Shown here in pieces: positions 34,952-46,398 of a DNA stretch of 64,000 nucleotides. Within the stretch, counting starts at the first letter, position 1; the number at the start of each line of letters is the position of its first letter. The notes beneath the pieces are model-generated. The model had not been told where the DNA came from, made no database searches, and saw only the letters and a list, made by a program, of their open reading frames with translations. The stretch is taken from contig NW_017265149.1 in the NCBI RefSeq assembly GCF_001638985.1, positions 1,049,619-1,113,618 on the forward strand. The letters run 5' to 3'. Position numbers and translations under genes: made by a program. Origin of the DNA: Phycomyces blakesleeanus NRRL 1555(-) (Eukaryota > Mucoromycota > Mucoromycetes > Mucorales > Phycomycetaceae).

Positions 34952-35419
34952 ATGCTTGTAAAAACATTGTCTCTCTTTGCACTTGGTTCAGTGACCTTGA
35001 ACCTTGCTTATGCTGCACCACTACTCCAACAACAACAAAGCCTTGATGGTTCTAAACGATTGAAGGCTCAAAATACCCAGAAATGCTTTGAACTCACGTA
35101 TCCTTTGAATGGCACGGTCTGGAATATAGACGGTGACGACGGCCATTCACACGATATCACCTGGAAGGTTGTTGGAGACTGTAGACCAGAAAATTATATC
35201 AATATCATTCCTGTGATTCAAGACACCGAAGATGGTTTGGTCAGTCTGGGGCTTGGAGACCCACAATATACCAGCCAATTACTCGATATCCAGTCAGGCA
35301 GGGCACGCATCAGTCTAGATGATCTGGAAGGAGAAGGAAGATATGTATTTGTAATTGGTCCATTATCAGAAGACTGGTCAGACTATGCAGATCTGGCGTA
35401 CGTTGATGTTTATGAATGA
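34952..35419 (+). CDS. Secreted Kre9/KNH1-like protein, family member 5 (divergent)
   Basis: Single exon, 155 residues. Signal peptide MLVKTLSLFALGSVTLNLAY, then AAP, followed by a glutamine-rich spacer (LLQQQQSLDGSKRLK) before the domain. The domain has KCFELTYPLNGTVWNIDGDD with an insertion (GHSHD), ITWKVVGDC, GEGRYVFVIGPLSEDWSDYA and DLAYVDVYE. The two cysteines and the sequon are kept. It is the most diverged paralog and the only one without the TATAAATAC promoter; a transposon remnant ends 114 bases upstream. Expression may therefore differ from the other members (inference). Confidence 0.82.
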   Translation: MLVKTLSLFALGSVTLNLAYAAPLLQQQQSLDGSKRLKAQNTQKCFELTYPLNGTVWNIDGDDGHSHDITWKVVGDCRPENYINIIPVIQDTEDGLVSLGLGDPQYTSQLLDIQSGRARISLDDLEGEGRYVFVIGPLSEDWSDYADLAYVDVYE

Positions 35420-36429
35420 ATGTTTGGGATTTAAAGGCTTTGAATCTTTATTTTCTTATTGTTTTCTTGTTTATTCATTCCCTTTATGTTATGGTGGGCG
35501 GGTAAGTGAGGGTTTGGTTTATTTGTAATAAGCAAACAAAAAAAAACAAAAAAAATTATTGCATTACTAAAAAAGTTAAACCCTCTATTATTATTATATA
35601 ATTAGATATACCCTGAATATCATGTACCTGTAAATTCTATATTTATCTATGTATCTTATGTATACTCTTTCCAATAAACTACCTTATGATCAAGAAACAC
35701 ATACACACAAATATATATATATATACAGTAATGATCAGATCATTAATTGATATGTTACCATAACTACCCACATCACACAAATGCTACCTATTTTCTTTTT
35801 AAAGTAAAAAGAAAGTAATAATAATTTATCACCATGGTAATAATGGTAATTATATCTGTGTGTATTGTATGCATATACGTTGTTGTTGTTTTTTTTTTAC
35901 TGTTCGTCTGCACCAGGCTTCTCAGCACATAAGGTTAATCTAATGATATAAATATGTAATGTAATGTAAATAAATAAATAAATGAATGAATGAATACCTT
36001 GTGTATATTATATGCTGCTTAAAATCTTAAATATATATATATATATATATATATGTCTTTATCATCCTGTATTATTATTATTATTATTATTATTTTAAAA
36101 AAAAAAAGGCCTTTTATTTTTTTTTCTTTGTTCTTGTACGTTGTGTGCAAATGTACTTGCCCAGTCACGGTGTCAAAAGAAGTTGATATTCCAATACACT
36201 AAAATACAATACAATAAAACGCGCACATACGCATACGCATACGCATATGCATACACACAATAAGAAATAAATAAATAAATAAAAGCCATAGCAACAACAG
36301 GAATATTAATATTACTGTCAATATTATTTTTACATTTACAACAGACATACAAATCACATAAACACAGCCTTATATATTATTTTCTTTTCTTTTCTTTTCT
36401 TTTCTTTTCATTCTTTTTATATTGTGAAT
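35420..36429. other. Intergenic, microsatellite-rich; no gene seen
   Basis: Contains TA repeats (36033-36054), a TTA repeat (36070-36094), GCATAC repeats (36229-36250) and TTTTC repeats (36380-36410). Confidence 0.5.
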
Positions 36430-37046
36430 ATGGAACAAAATGGTATCTACAAAGTCTACATTGAAGATGTCAGTACTTTTAGGATGATTATGTGGAGATG
36501 CAGACAATCGGGCTGTGATGAGATCTTGAGTCCGATTGTGGCTAGGGATCCCACTGGTAGTAGTGGGTCTAGTAAAGACGATCCGAGGTACTGCCGAAAG
36601 TGTCAACAAACTGTGACAAATCCGGTGGCAAGCTATTATGTTACGATGCTTGTTTGTGATATGGCCAAAGATAAACTGACAGAATATAAGCTCTATTCTG
36701 GTGCTGTCGAAACCCTGATTGGCTGTGAAGTAGACGAATTACTTGAAGCAAGTGTTTTTTTTTTATATATTAAAAAAAAAGACTCGATTAATTGAATTGA
36801 ATTGAATTTATTATAAGATGATTGATGATGTTCCTGATTTATTGGAATTGTTAAGGATCGCTCTCAGGGGATCATTATGTGATATATTTCTACGGTCTGA
36901 AAAGGTAAAATTAAAAAAACCTATTGAAATCATTATTTATATAAACCTGTAATCTATTTTATTTTTGTAGAAGGATGAAGATGTTGTTAGCAGCATATAC
37001 CTTCATGGAAGAAATGGTCTTCAAATGTTGTTCTTGAAGAATTGAA
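36430..37046 (+). CDS. Small zinc-ribbon OB-fold protein resembling the RPA1 C-terminal domain
   Basis: From the ATG at 36430 the first exon encodes WRCRQSGCDEIL, then CRKCQQTVTNP, giving C-x4-C and C-x2-C pairs about 30 residues apart. Then comes SYYVTMLVCDMAKDKLTEYK and AVETLIGCEVDELLE. This order matches the zinc ribbon plus OB strands of the replication protein A large-subunit C-terminal DNA-binding domain, also used by MEIOB-type meiotic proteins. RPA1 itself is about 600 residues, while upstream DNA here has no coding signal, so this looks like a stand-alone domain or a fragment. Splicing after about 36750 is uncertain: one option joins to SLSGDHYVIYFYGLK, and the last exon can be read in two frames, ending at 37037 or 37046. 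Probable nuclear single-stranded DNA binding; exact identity open. Confidence 0.6.
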
Positions 37047-37369
37047 ATATAAATATAAAAATTATTATTATTATTAGATTAGATATACTTTCCTTTTACT
37101 CAAAATATTAAACAACACCACCAATCCATTACCATTCATTCATTTATACTTCTCTTGTTAAATTTAAATAAATTGTATATAGATACAGTACATGTTTTGC
37201 TTATAATTATAAATCCCTATCTTCTTGGGTTTCCCTCCTTTCTTCTTTAATGACAATTGATATAAAATAATAATAATAATATTTTTTTTATTTAAATTTT
37301 AATTTTAATTTTAATTTTTTTTTAAATTTTTTAATTTTTTTTTTTTAGTTTCTTTTTTTTCTTTTTGCT

Positions 37370-37973
37370 TTACTCGTCATCCTCCTCCTCGGAAGCAACA
37401 AGAGTCATGGCAATACGATCCAAATCTCTCTGACCATCCTGGGTGATGCGACGACCGCCCTTCTTGTCCTGCTCCAAGACACCGATCTTCTCGAGGGACT
37501 GGAGAACCTTGCGGTTGACGGAGCCAGAGGCCTCGACGTGGTGGGAGGGACGGAAACCGCGGTTGATGCGACCACCGTGGACCTTGTTCAAGGCACCGAC
37601 ACCGACGCTCTTGCGGATGTAGATGTGGCGGGCAACGGAGGCAGCACGGACGTAGTACCAGTCAGGGTCATAAGGGGCCAACTCCTTGTAGGAACCAGTC
37701 TTGACAATGTCAACGAACTTGGGGACCTCGAGCTTACCGGTACGCTTAAGGTAAGCAGAGTAGGCCTTGATGAATTCTTTTTTTTTTTTTGGTTTTTTTT
37801 TACATATAAATAAATTTATTATAGTTAATAATCATCATTACGGTTACAGTTATGGTTATAATGATTTTTGTTTTGTATATAAAATAAAATAAAATATAAT
37901 TTTTAAAAGAAAGGGGGTAAAGAATAAAGTGTATAGATATACAAGCCACCGAATAGTCCAAACAAGAATACTC

Positions 37974-38004
<31 letters not shown>

Positions 38005-38455
38005 ATACATGTATATACATGTATCTTGATTTTTGTTTAAATCAAGCAGATAGATATTGTATGTCTATGTGGGTGTATAATGATAGTCCAAGCCACACAC
38101 GCGCACACACAGAAGAAGTTAAAGAAGAAGAAGAAGAAGAAGTAACTTTCTTTCTCTTCTTCTTTAACTTCTTTTTTATTTTTTATCTTTTTAACAATCT
38201 TTTTTTTTTGTTCTCATTTGTGTGCTTTTGTATATTTCAATACATTCAATTCCATTTGGCTCGATTCCTTTTTAGCTCATTTCAATGTCCCTCAAAATAT
38301 TCCAAAAAAAAAAAAACCAAATAAAGAAATAGAAAAAGAGGTAGATAGGGATAGGAATAGGAATAGGAATATGTATGATTTTAAATCAAAAGATATATAT
38401 ATATAGAGAAACGCCTACCGTGGGCGTTGACGTCCTTGACAGTGATACCGGTCAT
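37370..38455 (-). CDS. RPS19: 40S ribosomal protein S19 (eS19)
   Basis: eS19 is a small-subunit protein needed for 18S rRNA maturation. Exon 1 (38419-38455) encodes MTGITVKDVNAH plus one base. Exon 2 (37370-37776) continues EFIKAYSAYLKRTGKLEVPK, then VDIVKTGSYKELAPYDPDWY, YYVRAASVARHIYIRKSVGV and RRITQDGQRDLDRIA, and ends in acidic EEEDDE. Total 147 residues, normal for the family. Both exon ends have GT-AG borders. The single intron is about 640 bases, far longer than most in this window, and sits after codon 12, a common place for introns in fungal ribosomal protein genes. I looked for a snoRNA in it and found no convincing box pair. Codon use is GC-richer than the neighbours, as expected for high expression. 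Confidence 0.97.
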
Positions 38456-38716
38456 CGTGATTTCGAGTAGTTAAAAAAGAGAGGATGTCTATGATTTACG
38501 CTTTGCTAGAAAAAAACATTAAAAAAAAAAAAAAAGATGGTCCGCTAAATCCAATGAAAGAATGAAGAAAAAAAAAATTTATTAGACGTCACTCCTAATT
38601 ATTGATTGGCTCACTTTTTTTTTTTTTTTCTTTTTCTTATTATTATTATCTATATGAGTGATAAAGGAATATTTGCAGCATTTATATATTTGAATTACTT
38701 GTTCTATCTATATAAC

Positions 38717-38750
<34 letters not shown>

Positions 38751-38900
38751 CTATTGATATGGTTGTATGTGTAATTTTATGTTTTAACATGTGCACATGC
38801 TATTATGTACATATATATAAAATGAAATAAAATAAAATAAAAATTAAGAGAAGGGAGGAGAGGGATTTGTCGGTCCAAAGACGGAAGAGTTCCGGTAATA

Positions 38901-38934
<34 letters not shown>

Positions 38935-39687
38935 TCAAAAGGAAAGATGGAAATCATGAGCATTTTTTTTTTCTTTTTCTACTTTCAAAGAATAAATATA
39001 TCTTGTATGGGATGGTAGAGTGGCTAAAGATTGAAACAATTTTGTATTGAATGATAAAGAAGAGAAATATTAAATATAATTTTTTTGTTTGTTTCTAAAG
39101 CAAGATATGAATTATTATTATTCTTCATCTTCATAAACCCTTTCTTTTTTTTTTTTTAGTTTGGTTTGGTTTCGATTTTTGATGTTCTATTCAAATATAT
39201 ATATATAATATAAAATGGGGAGTAGATATTACAAGAGGCCTCTTGTTTATAATAAAGATATGTATATGAATATGTATATAAAATAACAGAATAATAATAA
39301 TAATAAAGAACAAAAAGGCAAAAAGGCAAAAAGCAAATAACGAGATATAGAAAATAAAGAAAGAAAGAAGAGGAAGAAGTAGATGGATATATGGTTGTTT
39401 TGTTTTTTTTTCGGTTTTTTGGTTTGGTTTGGTTTGGTTTGGTTTGGTTTGGTGGTGATTTTAGTGGTAATGGTATTTGTGAAATAATAATAATAGAGAG
39501 AGAGAAAAACAAAAAAAAAATGGGCAAATTGTGCAAGTGTATAAAGTGAAATAAAAAATAAAAGTGCGTGAGAAAGTGTGAGTGAGTGAGTGAGTTGAGT
39601 GAGTTGAGTGAATAGATGTGAAAATAAAAAAAAAATTGTGGTTGTTTTGTTTTGCTTTTTTTTTGGGGGATTTTTCTTTTCGATTTG

Positions 39688-39762
39688 GTTGGTTGGTTGG
39701 TTGGTTGGTAGGTAGGTTGGTTGGTCGGTGGGTCGGTAGGTAGGTGGGTCGGTCGGTCGGTT
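39688..39762 (+). repeat. GGTT/GGTC/GGTA tetranucleotide tract
   Basis: About 75 bases of GGTT units drifting into GGTA, GGTC and GGTG units. A strand so rich in GG pairs could form G-rich structures, but this is not shown. Confidence 0.8.
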
Positions 39763-39889
39763 GACTTGAGTTGACTGGCTTCTTCTTGAGGTTGAAGGTG
39801 ATGAAGATATCGATAGTGGAGGGAGTGCTTTTTTTTTGTGTGGTGATGGGGAATGGGAGAAAGGAATTTTTTTTTAAAAAAAAATATTT

Positions 39890-39968
39890 CTTTCTTTATC
39901 TAATTCTTATACTTCTTTTACTTGTACTTCTTTATGAAAAAAGAAGTATAGGAATTAGATAAAGAAAG
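39890..39968. repeat. Near-perfect inverted repeat (30-bp stem)
   Basis: CTTTCTTTATCTAATTCTTA onward at 39890-39919 pairs with 39939-39968 (ending GATAAAGAAAG), with one mismatch and a 19-base loop. Confidence 0.8.
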
Positions 39969-40117
39969 AAAGAAAGAAAAAAAAAGGGGGGGGGGAGAGA
40001 ATAATAAATAATAATAATAATAATAATAATGGTGTGGGTAAGTTAGTTGATTGGTTGGTAAGGTAAAAAAAAAAAAAAGAAGAAGAAGAAGAAGAGGGGG
40101 GGTATCAAATCGAACGA

Positions 40118-40695
40118 TTATTGTCTTGAGGGTGTTTCATTGGGAAATACACGGCGTACATATGCACCGAGATCCGATTGTTTTGCGCACTGAAGTTTAC
40201 CGGATGCAATATGTTGTTTGATTTTCTATATAGATAAAAATTAGTTATTTGAAATGATAGATATAGATTGTTGATATTTACAGTGAGGACAACATTGGCG
40301 CTCGGTCGACGGTTCATGTCAGTGTCCAACATCCAGGTAATCAGCTCAAGCATGGTCGGGCTAGGAACAGTAAAGTTGAAGCTGGGTGGATCATTGTGCA
40401 GGATTTCGCCATAGATATCCTCGGTCTCCTCGAGATAGTAAAGAGGAGGCACTCTGTCCATCATTTCGATTGTAGTAATCGCCATGGACCATACATCTAC
40501 ATTCTCCTTGTAAGACAGTTCACCAACCACTTCTGGGGCCATCCACTACAATAAATTCCAACATTAATTTTCTTGATCGGTCGATTGATTTGATTTGATT
40601 GATTACATACCTTTGCTGTTCCAAGTCTTGCGGTATTGACCTTACCAATGGGAGTGGCAAGACCAAAATCGGCTGATTTGGCCAGTCAGATTTAT

Positions 40696-40739
<44 letters not shown>

Positions 40740-42066
40740 TTTAGTCGGGTTTGGTTTCGATTGGTGTGATTCTTATTATTTTGGGCGAGGTTTACCTAAT
40801 TTGACTTGACCATTGCGACCGAGTAAGATGTTTTCGCACTTGATATCACGGTGCATATAGTTTTTGTGGAGATATACCAAACCCTCAAGGCACTAAAATA
40901 ATAGTTATAGTAATAAGTATATGTTAAGAAGATGGTTTAGAGACCTACTTCTTTTGCAATCCGGACAGCCATAAGTTCGGGCAGACCGTGAGTGGTGTCG
41001 ACCAGGAGACCAAAGACAGAGCAGGTCATGAGTTCCATGGCCATCCAGACATAGTCTCCCCAGAGAGTGGCTTCCTTGAGCTGGATGAGGTTCGGGTGGT
41101 TGAGACAGCCCATGATTTTGAGTTCACGCAATACATAAGCGTGATGAGGGATATCGCGGTCTTCGATAAAGCATCGTTTGATGGCAACCTGTCCACCCTT
41201 GTTGCCTTGTTTTGATGCCCGGACAACGGCGCCATTAGCACTAGATTTTATTTTTGATTTTTTTGGTGATAAAATTTAATATACATAATAATAATATAAA
41301 TAAATAAATAAAAATACTTTACCCGCTGCCTACTTTACTAAGGCCTGTGTAAGTGTTGGCTGGGTTTGAGTCGACGATCTTTTGTTTCGGCAGAGTCTTC
41401 CGCAGTTTAGCGTCAAATACAGCATGAGGTTTCTTCTGGACACGTAAGATTGGTGGAGGAAGAGGGACTATTGAAGGTGATCTGCCTACTGGTATCCAAG
41501 GGCGCTATTAAAAAAAAAAAAAGTAATTGATATTTAATAAAATGTATTTAAGCTTTTATATATATAGATATAGTGTGTACCTTTATAAATAATGGCTTGG
41601 TGTCTGATGATTTGGGCGGGTCTTTGTTAAAGGTTGGCATCGGCCGCCTCTCCCAGGATTCTTTGATGATATCAGGAATCTGCCAGTTCCCGGGTGCACG
41701 CCATGGAGCCTTCTAGACATTAGAAATCCTTGATTAATTAAAATAGATAATTATATGTAATATATATATATATATATATATATTTACCTTTTTAGATGGT
41801 AAACGCGATTTATGATTATGATTATTGGTATTGGTATTGGTATTGATGAATTGATTTTGTTGTTGTTGTTGTGATAATGGTGGTTGCTGAGCAGGGCTTT
41901 TAGGTTTGGTTGCCATTGATGGTGTGCCAGAAGTGGGTGTGTTCTTTCGGGGTGAGCGCGGGGTGGGTGCAGTTGATGTTGATGAAGCGGAGAGACCAGA
42001 AGAGGAGGAACTCTCGTGGGACTCGTTGAGGGTCGGAGAGCGGGCGACTTGACTCGTAAAGCTCAT
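40118..42066 (-). CDS. STE20/PAK-like serine/threonine protein kinase
   Basis: The minus-strand gene has about seven exons. The N-terminal part (first about 110 residues, 41734-42066) is low-complexity and rich in S, T, P and Q, with basic SP sites ([13 protein letters not shown]). The kinase domain is complete: glycine loop [18 protein letters not shown] lysine, the catalytic loop [39 protein letters not shown] and the late helices [20 protein letters not shown]. It ends [14 protein letters not shown] at 40118. The C-terminal kinase position and APE region fit STE20/PAK kinases. I see no CRIB (Cdc42/Rac-binding) motif, so it is not a classical PAK. Likely a cytoplasmic signalling kinase; substrate unknown. 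Confidence 0.85.
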
Positions 42067-42529
42067 CTCTTAGATGAGCGAAATGAACGCTTCTACTTTT
42101 TCTTTTTTTTTTTCTTTTTAAATTATTTTATTTTATTTTATTTTATTTTATTTATTTACTTATTTTTATTTTATATATAAAATAAATAAATAAAAATAAA
42201 AATAAAAATAAAAAATAAAAAGAAAAAATTGGTAGATTTTATTCCTTTGCTTTGCTTTTCTTTAAAAAGGTCAACTAGAATATAAAAGAGGATATTGTAT
42301 CGTTTGTACTGCTGCTTGATGTCGCTTGAATGATATTGATATTGATGGTGGACTATAGGATGTATATATACATACAAATTATATATAAATTATAAAGAAA
42401 TAATAAATAATTAAATAATTAAATAAATAAATAAATAAATAATAGAATATTTATATATAGAGAGAAAGAAAGAAAGAAAGAAAGAAAGAAGAAGAAGAAA
42501 AAAAGAAAAAAAAAAGAAAAAGAAAATAA

Positions 42530-42561
<32 letters not shown>

Positions 42562-44207
42562 TGTAAGTGTGTGTGTGTTTAATATTTTATATAGAATTAT
42601 TATATAAATATAAATATAGATATCTTGATTATTTTTATATTGTGTATTCTATTCTATGTACAAAAAGGTTAATAAATATATATATATATATATTGTGGTA
42701 ATGAAAAAAATAAAAATAAAGAAGACAAACTCTTCTTCTTCTTCTTCTTTCTTTCTTTCTCTCTCTCTCTCTATTTTCTTATTGTTTCTTTATTTCTTTA
42801 TTTCTTAATTGTGTATAATCACAGATAATACAATTGTATATTATTGGTCAACGTCACAAAGGCACAATGACAGAAAAAGAGAGATAATTTGCAAGGTACT
42901 TTTTTTTTTGGGGGGGTATAAAATATATATATATATATAAAAGAAGTGTATTAGAAAAATCATAATCTACATACAAATCCAAGTCACCAAAGAAGAAATG
43001 TATAATGAAGAGAATCAAAGCAATACAAAGCAAACAAGTAGTTAATATTCTAGAGCACCAGAAAGACAGACACAGACACAGAGACCAAGTGAAGCAGACC
43101 AAGTCATACATACACAAAATAAATAAATCAATAAATCAATAAAAAAGGGGGTGAATTTTTATTTATTTATTTTAAACTTTCTTCTTTTGTACCTGTATAA
43201 CTTGCTCTGCTTCACTCCCCCCCCAAAAAAAAGTAATCTTTTTATTTATTTTGGTTGTTGGAAGAAAACTGATTTGGGAAGGGGTTACAGGAAAGATGCA
43301 ATTGATGTAAAACCTTTTTTTTTTTTCTCTTATAACTTGTGTTACTATAAATATAGCTGTTGATGTATGTTTTAATGTATACAAATATGAAATACCATAA
43401 AAATAATAGAAGATCATAATTGTTGTTATTGTTAAAGAACAATTTAACTTTTTGGTTACCATGACAGTAAATCCTTTTTTTATTTTTATTATTATTATTG
43501 TTATTATTTATTTGTTTCTAATATTCTTTTAGTTTTGCTATGGAAACCAACTATAAATAATCATGTACATATGTACATTGCCACCCTTCAAAAATAAATA
43601 TAAAAATTATAATTATAATTATGATTATGATTATGATGATTGGAAAGAAAGAAAAAAGTGTCACACCACTGAATTTTCTTTTAAATATCTTTCTCTGTTC
43701 TTGTTACCTTTTTATATATATATATATATTTCATTCCCCTCTATTTTAGGGTTTAGTTTACTATATCAGAATATCGAGCCAATCAAAAAAATGCTACACC
43801 CCCTCCTTTTTTTTTCTTTTTTTTTAACGGGACAGTTCCGCTTCGAGACATATGGGGAAAATTTGTGTAAGATAAATAAATATAGAAATACAGAGAGAGA
43901 GAGATAAATAGATAAAATGTCAAGTTATATATATTTTTTTTTTAAAAAAAAAAAAAAAAAAGTCATGATAATGATGGGAACCATGGCAACGATAGTAACG
44001 ATGGTACTGATGATTGTTATGATGATTGTTATTGTTATTTTGTGCTTGTGTGTTTGTATGTTTTTGGGGGGGTTCAATTTTATCTTTTTTTTTTCTCTCT
44101 CTCTCTTACACTCTTCTTACACTTTCTAAAAAAAAACCTCACTTGTTGAATCCCTCTACTTTATTTTATTTTTTTATATTTTTTTATTAGTGTCTTCTAC
44201 TCCAGTC
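42067..44207. other. Intergenic, low-complexity; no gene seen
   Basis: It contains AAATA repeats (42120-42215), a GAAA/GAA/GA purine tract (42462-42556), a CTT/CTTT/CT pyrimidine tract (42730-42772), poly-A/T runs and TA runs. The left few hundred bases should hold the kinase promoter. Confidence 0.5.
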
Positions 44208-45307
44208 TTATTCTCCACACAAATGAGAGCTCCGTGGCCTTAATACATCATCTTGCTGGTGACGTCTTGCATTATTTCCCAGTGTCATCTATCAATAAAT
44301 AAATAAATGAAATCATCCAATTATATACATATATATGCTTTAAAGTTCTTCTTCTTCTTTGTGTATTAATATTAAATATTAATAATGATGTATGAATAGA
44401 AACTCATTAATAACAACAACAGCAAAAACAGAAAACAAAAAAACAATACGTAAAAGATGATGATAAAAAAAAAAGAAACGGGTGTGGGTCCGAACCTGCT
44501 CGTGTGTCATGTCAGTATATATCATATATGTGATATAAGCGTGCATCGCATTCCGTTTGATACTCGGGTTCTCTTTCTACAAATGGTCCCAAAGAAATAA
44601 TAATAATTTTTTAAATACATTCTCTTCTCTCTCTCTCTTTTTTTTTTTTTTTTTGTACTCATTCATTTCAATAATTTTTCTCAAGAAATCATAACATTAC
44701 ATACTTTGAAGTTTATAGGTGAAGATTTTACTGGAATTGGCTCAGTATCAACTACTGCTGCTGCTGCTGCCAATAATAATATAGGATCTGCCCAGTCATT
44801 ATTGTTTGTTGTATTACTATTTGCATTAATTTTGTTGCTGTTACTGGTATCAGCATTTGTGTAAATGTTGCTATAGGTGTCATAGGTGTTATTATTGGTA
44901 TGAATGATTTCCTGAGCATTTGTTGTCGAAGGAGTGTCGTCTAGTAGGTGGCGAATTGCCATTGTCTCCCTGACCTAAAACAAAAAATACATTTATAAAA
45001 TTATTATAATTATTATTATAATTATAATTAATTAATTAATTAATTTTTTTTTAAAAAAAAAAAAGAAACCATAAAAGTCATTCCTTTAGTCATTTAGTCA
45101 ATTAGTCATTTACTTTTATTTTTTATTTTTTATTTCTACTTTTTTAAATATGTATATTAAAGAATCATTATTGTCATTATATTCATTCATTTCACTTGCT
45201 TGTGATTCTCGTCGGGATTGCTGATTCGAAAGCTCAATGAGAATAGACCCTGCTTCTTTCTCTGCTTCTTGACGTTCTCTTAACTCGATATTAAAACCAA
45301 AAGACAT
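44208..45307 (-). CDS. Predicted protein of unknown function (four exons proposed)
   Basis: Four minus-strand blocks join in one frame with GT-AG borders. Exon 1 from 45307 encodes FGFNIELRERQEAEKEAGSI and continues LIELSNQQSRRESQ. Exon 2 (about 44693-44974) encodes VRETMAIRHLLDDTPSTTNA, then an asparagine/threonine-rich run and an alanine run, ending SPINFK at a GTATGT donor. A third block (about 44498-44580) gives KENPSIKRNAMHAYITYMIY, and a fourth ends in CGE and TAA at 44208-44210. The helical, acidic start followed by an N-rich linker is seen in fungal regulators, but I do not recognise the family. The last two exons are tentative. Confidence 0.4.
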
Positions 45308-45503
45308 GACGATAATACTTCTTTTTCTTATAATAGAAATAATATATGGATAAATAGATGTGTTGAATACAAAAACAATAAAAGAAAGAGTAAGAAAAAA
45401 AAATTAGAAAAAAAAAAAATAGGTATTGTAATTATTAGAATTTCTGAATATAGAAATAAAAATAATAACATGTACAATTCATTATCCTTTCTCTATTTCC
45501 CAT

Positions 45504-45537
<34 letters not shown>

Positions 45538-45848
45538 TTATTAAATCATGATAATTTGTTTGTGTAGTGTGTTTATTGTAGTGTATACCGTTCGTGTCTG
45601 TCTATGTGTAACTTATCAAGTATATATATATATATATATATATAAGTTTTAATAGGCAAGTGAATAAATTACTAAATTACTAAATGACTGAATGACTAGA
45701 CGATTGACCATGTAATTAAAGTGAATGAAATAAAATAACTAATGTGACTGTGGCATTGTGTATAATGTAAGTGTAGTCAAGTGTAGTTTATATATTTTCT
45801 TTATTCTTACAATTTTTATTACTAAAAGAACAGAATAAATTAGAGTAA
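45308..45848. other. Divergent intergenic region; no gene seen
   Basis: It lies between the unknown minus-strand gene and OLA1 (+), so it should hold both promoters. Two TA runs (45506-45529, 45620-45643) are the only clear structures. Confidence 0.5.
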
Positions 45849-46353
45849 ATGTTGCTCATCAGACTAGGCCGACCAATCCAACCTCTTACTCGATTCTTTT
45901 CAACATCCTCGATTCGCTTGGCAAAAAAACCAAAAAAATCAAACAAACAAGATGCAGACGTACCTGTTTTACTTGGAAGACCTTCCAACAATCTCAAAAT
46001 GGGTGTAGTTGGATTACCAAACATTGGAAAATCCTCACTATTCAATGCCCTTACCAACAGCAGCGTACCAGCAGAAAACTATCCCTTTTGCACTATTGGT
46101 AATAACTGACTCTATTTTTATATACAAACTGTGTATAGATAGATAGATAGACAGACATATAGTCATAGAAAAAAAAATCATGACTTTGACGAAATAAAAT
46201 AAAATAAAATATAATATAATAAAAAAAAGAAATTGTCATGAAATATTAAGATCCTTCCGAGGCACGCGTCCTGGTTCCTGATGACAGACTCGACTGGTTG
46301 TGTGAAATCTACAAACCCATTCGAACTACCCCTGCTCATGTAAGGATCAATTG

Positions 46354-46398
<45 letters not shown>

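Larger units (their letters stand above)
38456..40117. other. Intergenic, dominated by simple repeats
   Basis: No gene seen. It has a TA run (38719-38748), ATA repeats (38900-38933), GGTTT repeats (39419-39452), a GAGT run (39577-39610), a GGTT/GGTC/GGTA tract (39688-39762) and a 30-base-pair hairpin (39890-39968). The tracts lie between the divergent promoters of eS19 (38.4 kb side) and the 3' end of the kinase. Confidence 0.6.

Noticed and set aside
38112..38172. A hairpin of GAA and TTC repeats inside the eS19 intron
   Set aside because: It is explained by simple-repeat composition and shows no other sign of a functional RNA.
37777..38418. A snoRNA in the long eS19 intron
   Set aside because: A box C-like ATGATGA is present on the gene strand near 37830, but no box D or terminal stem could be found at a sensible distance.
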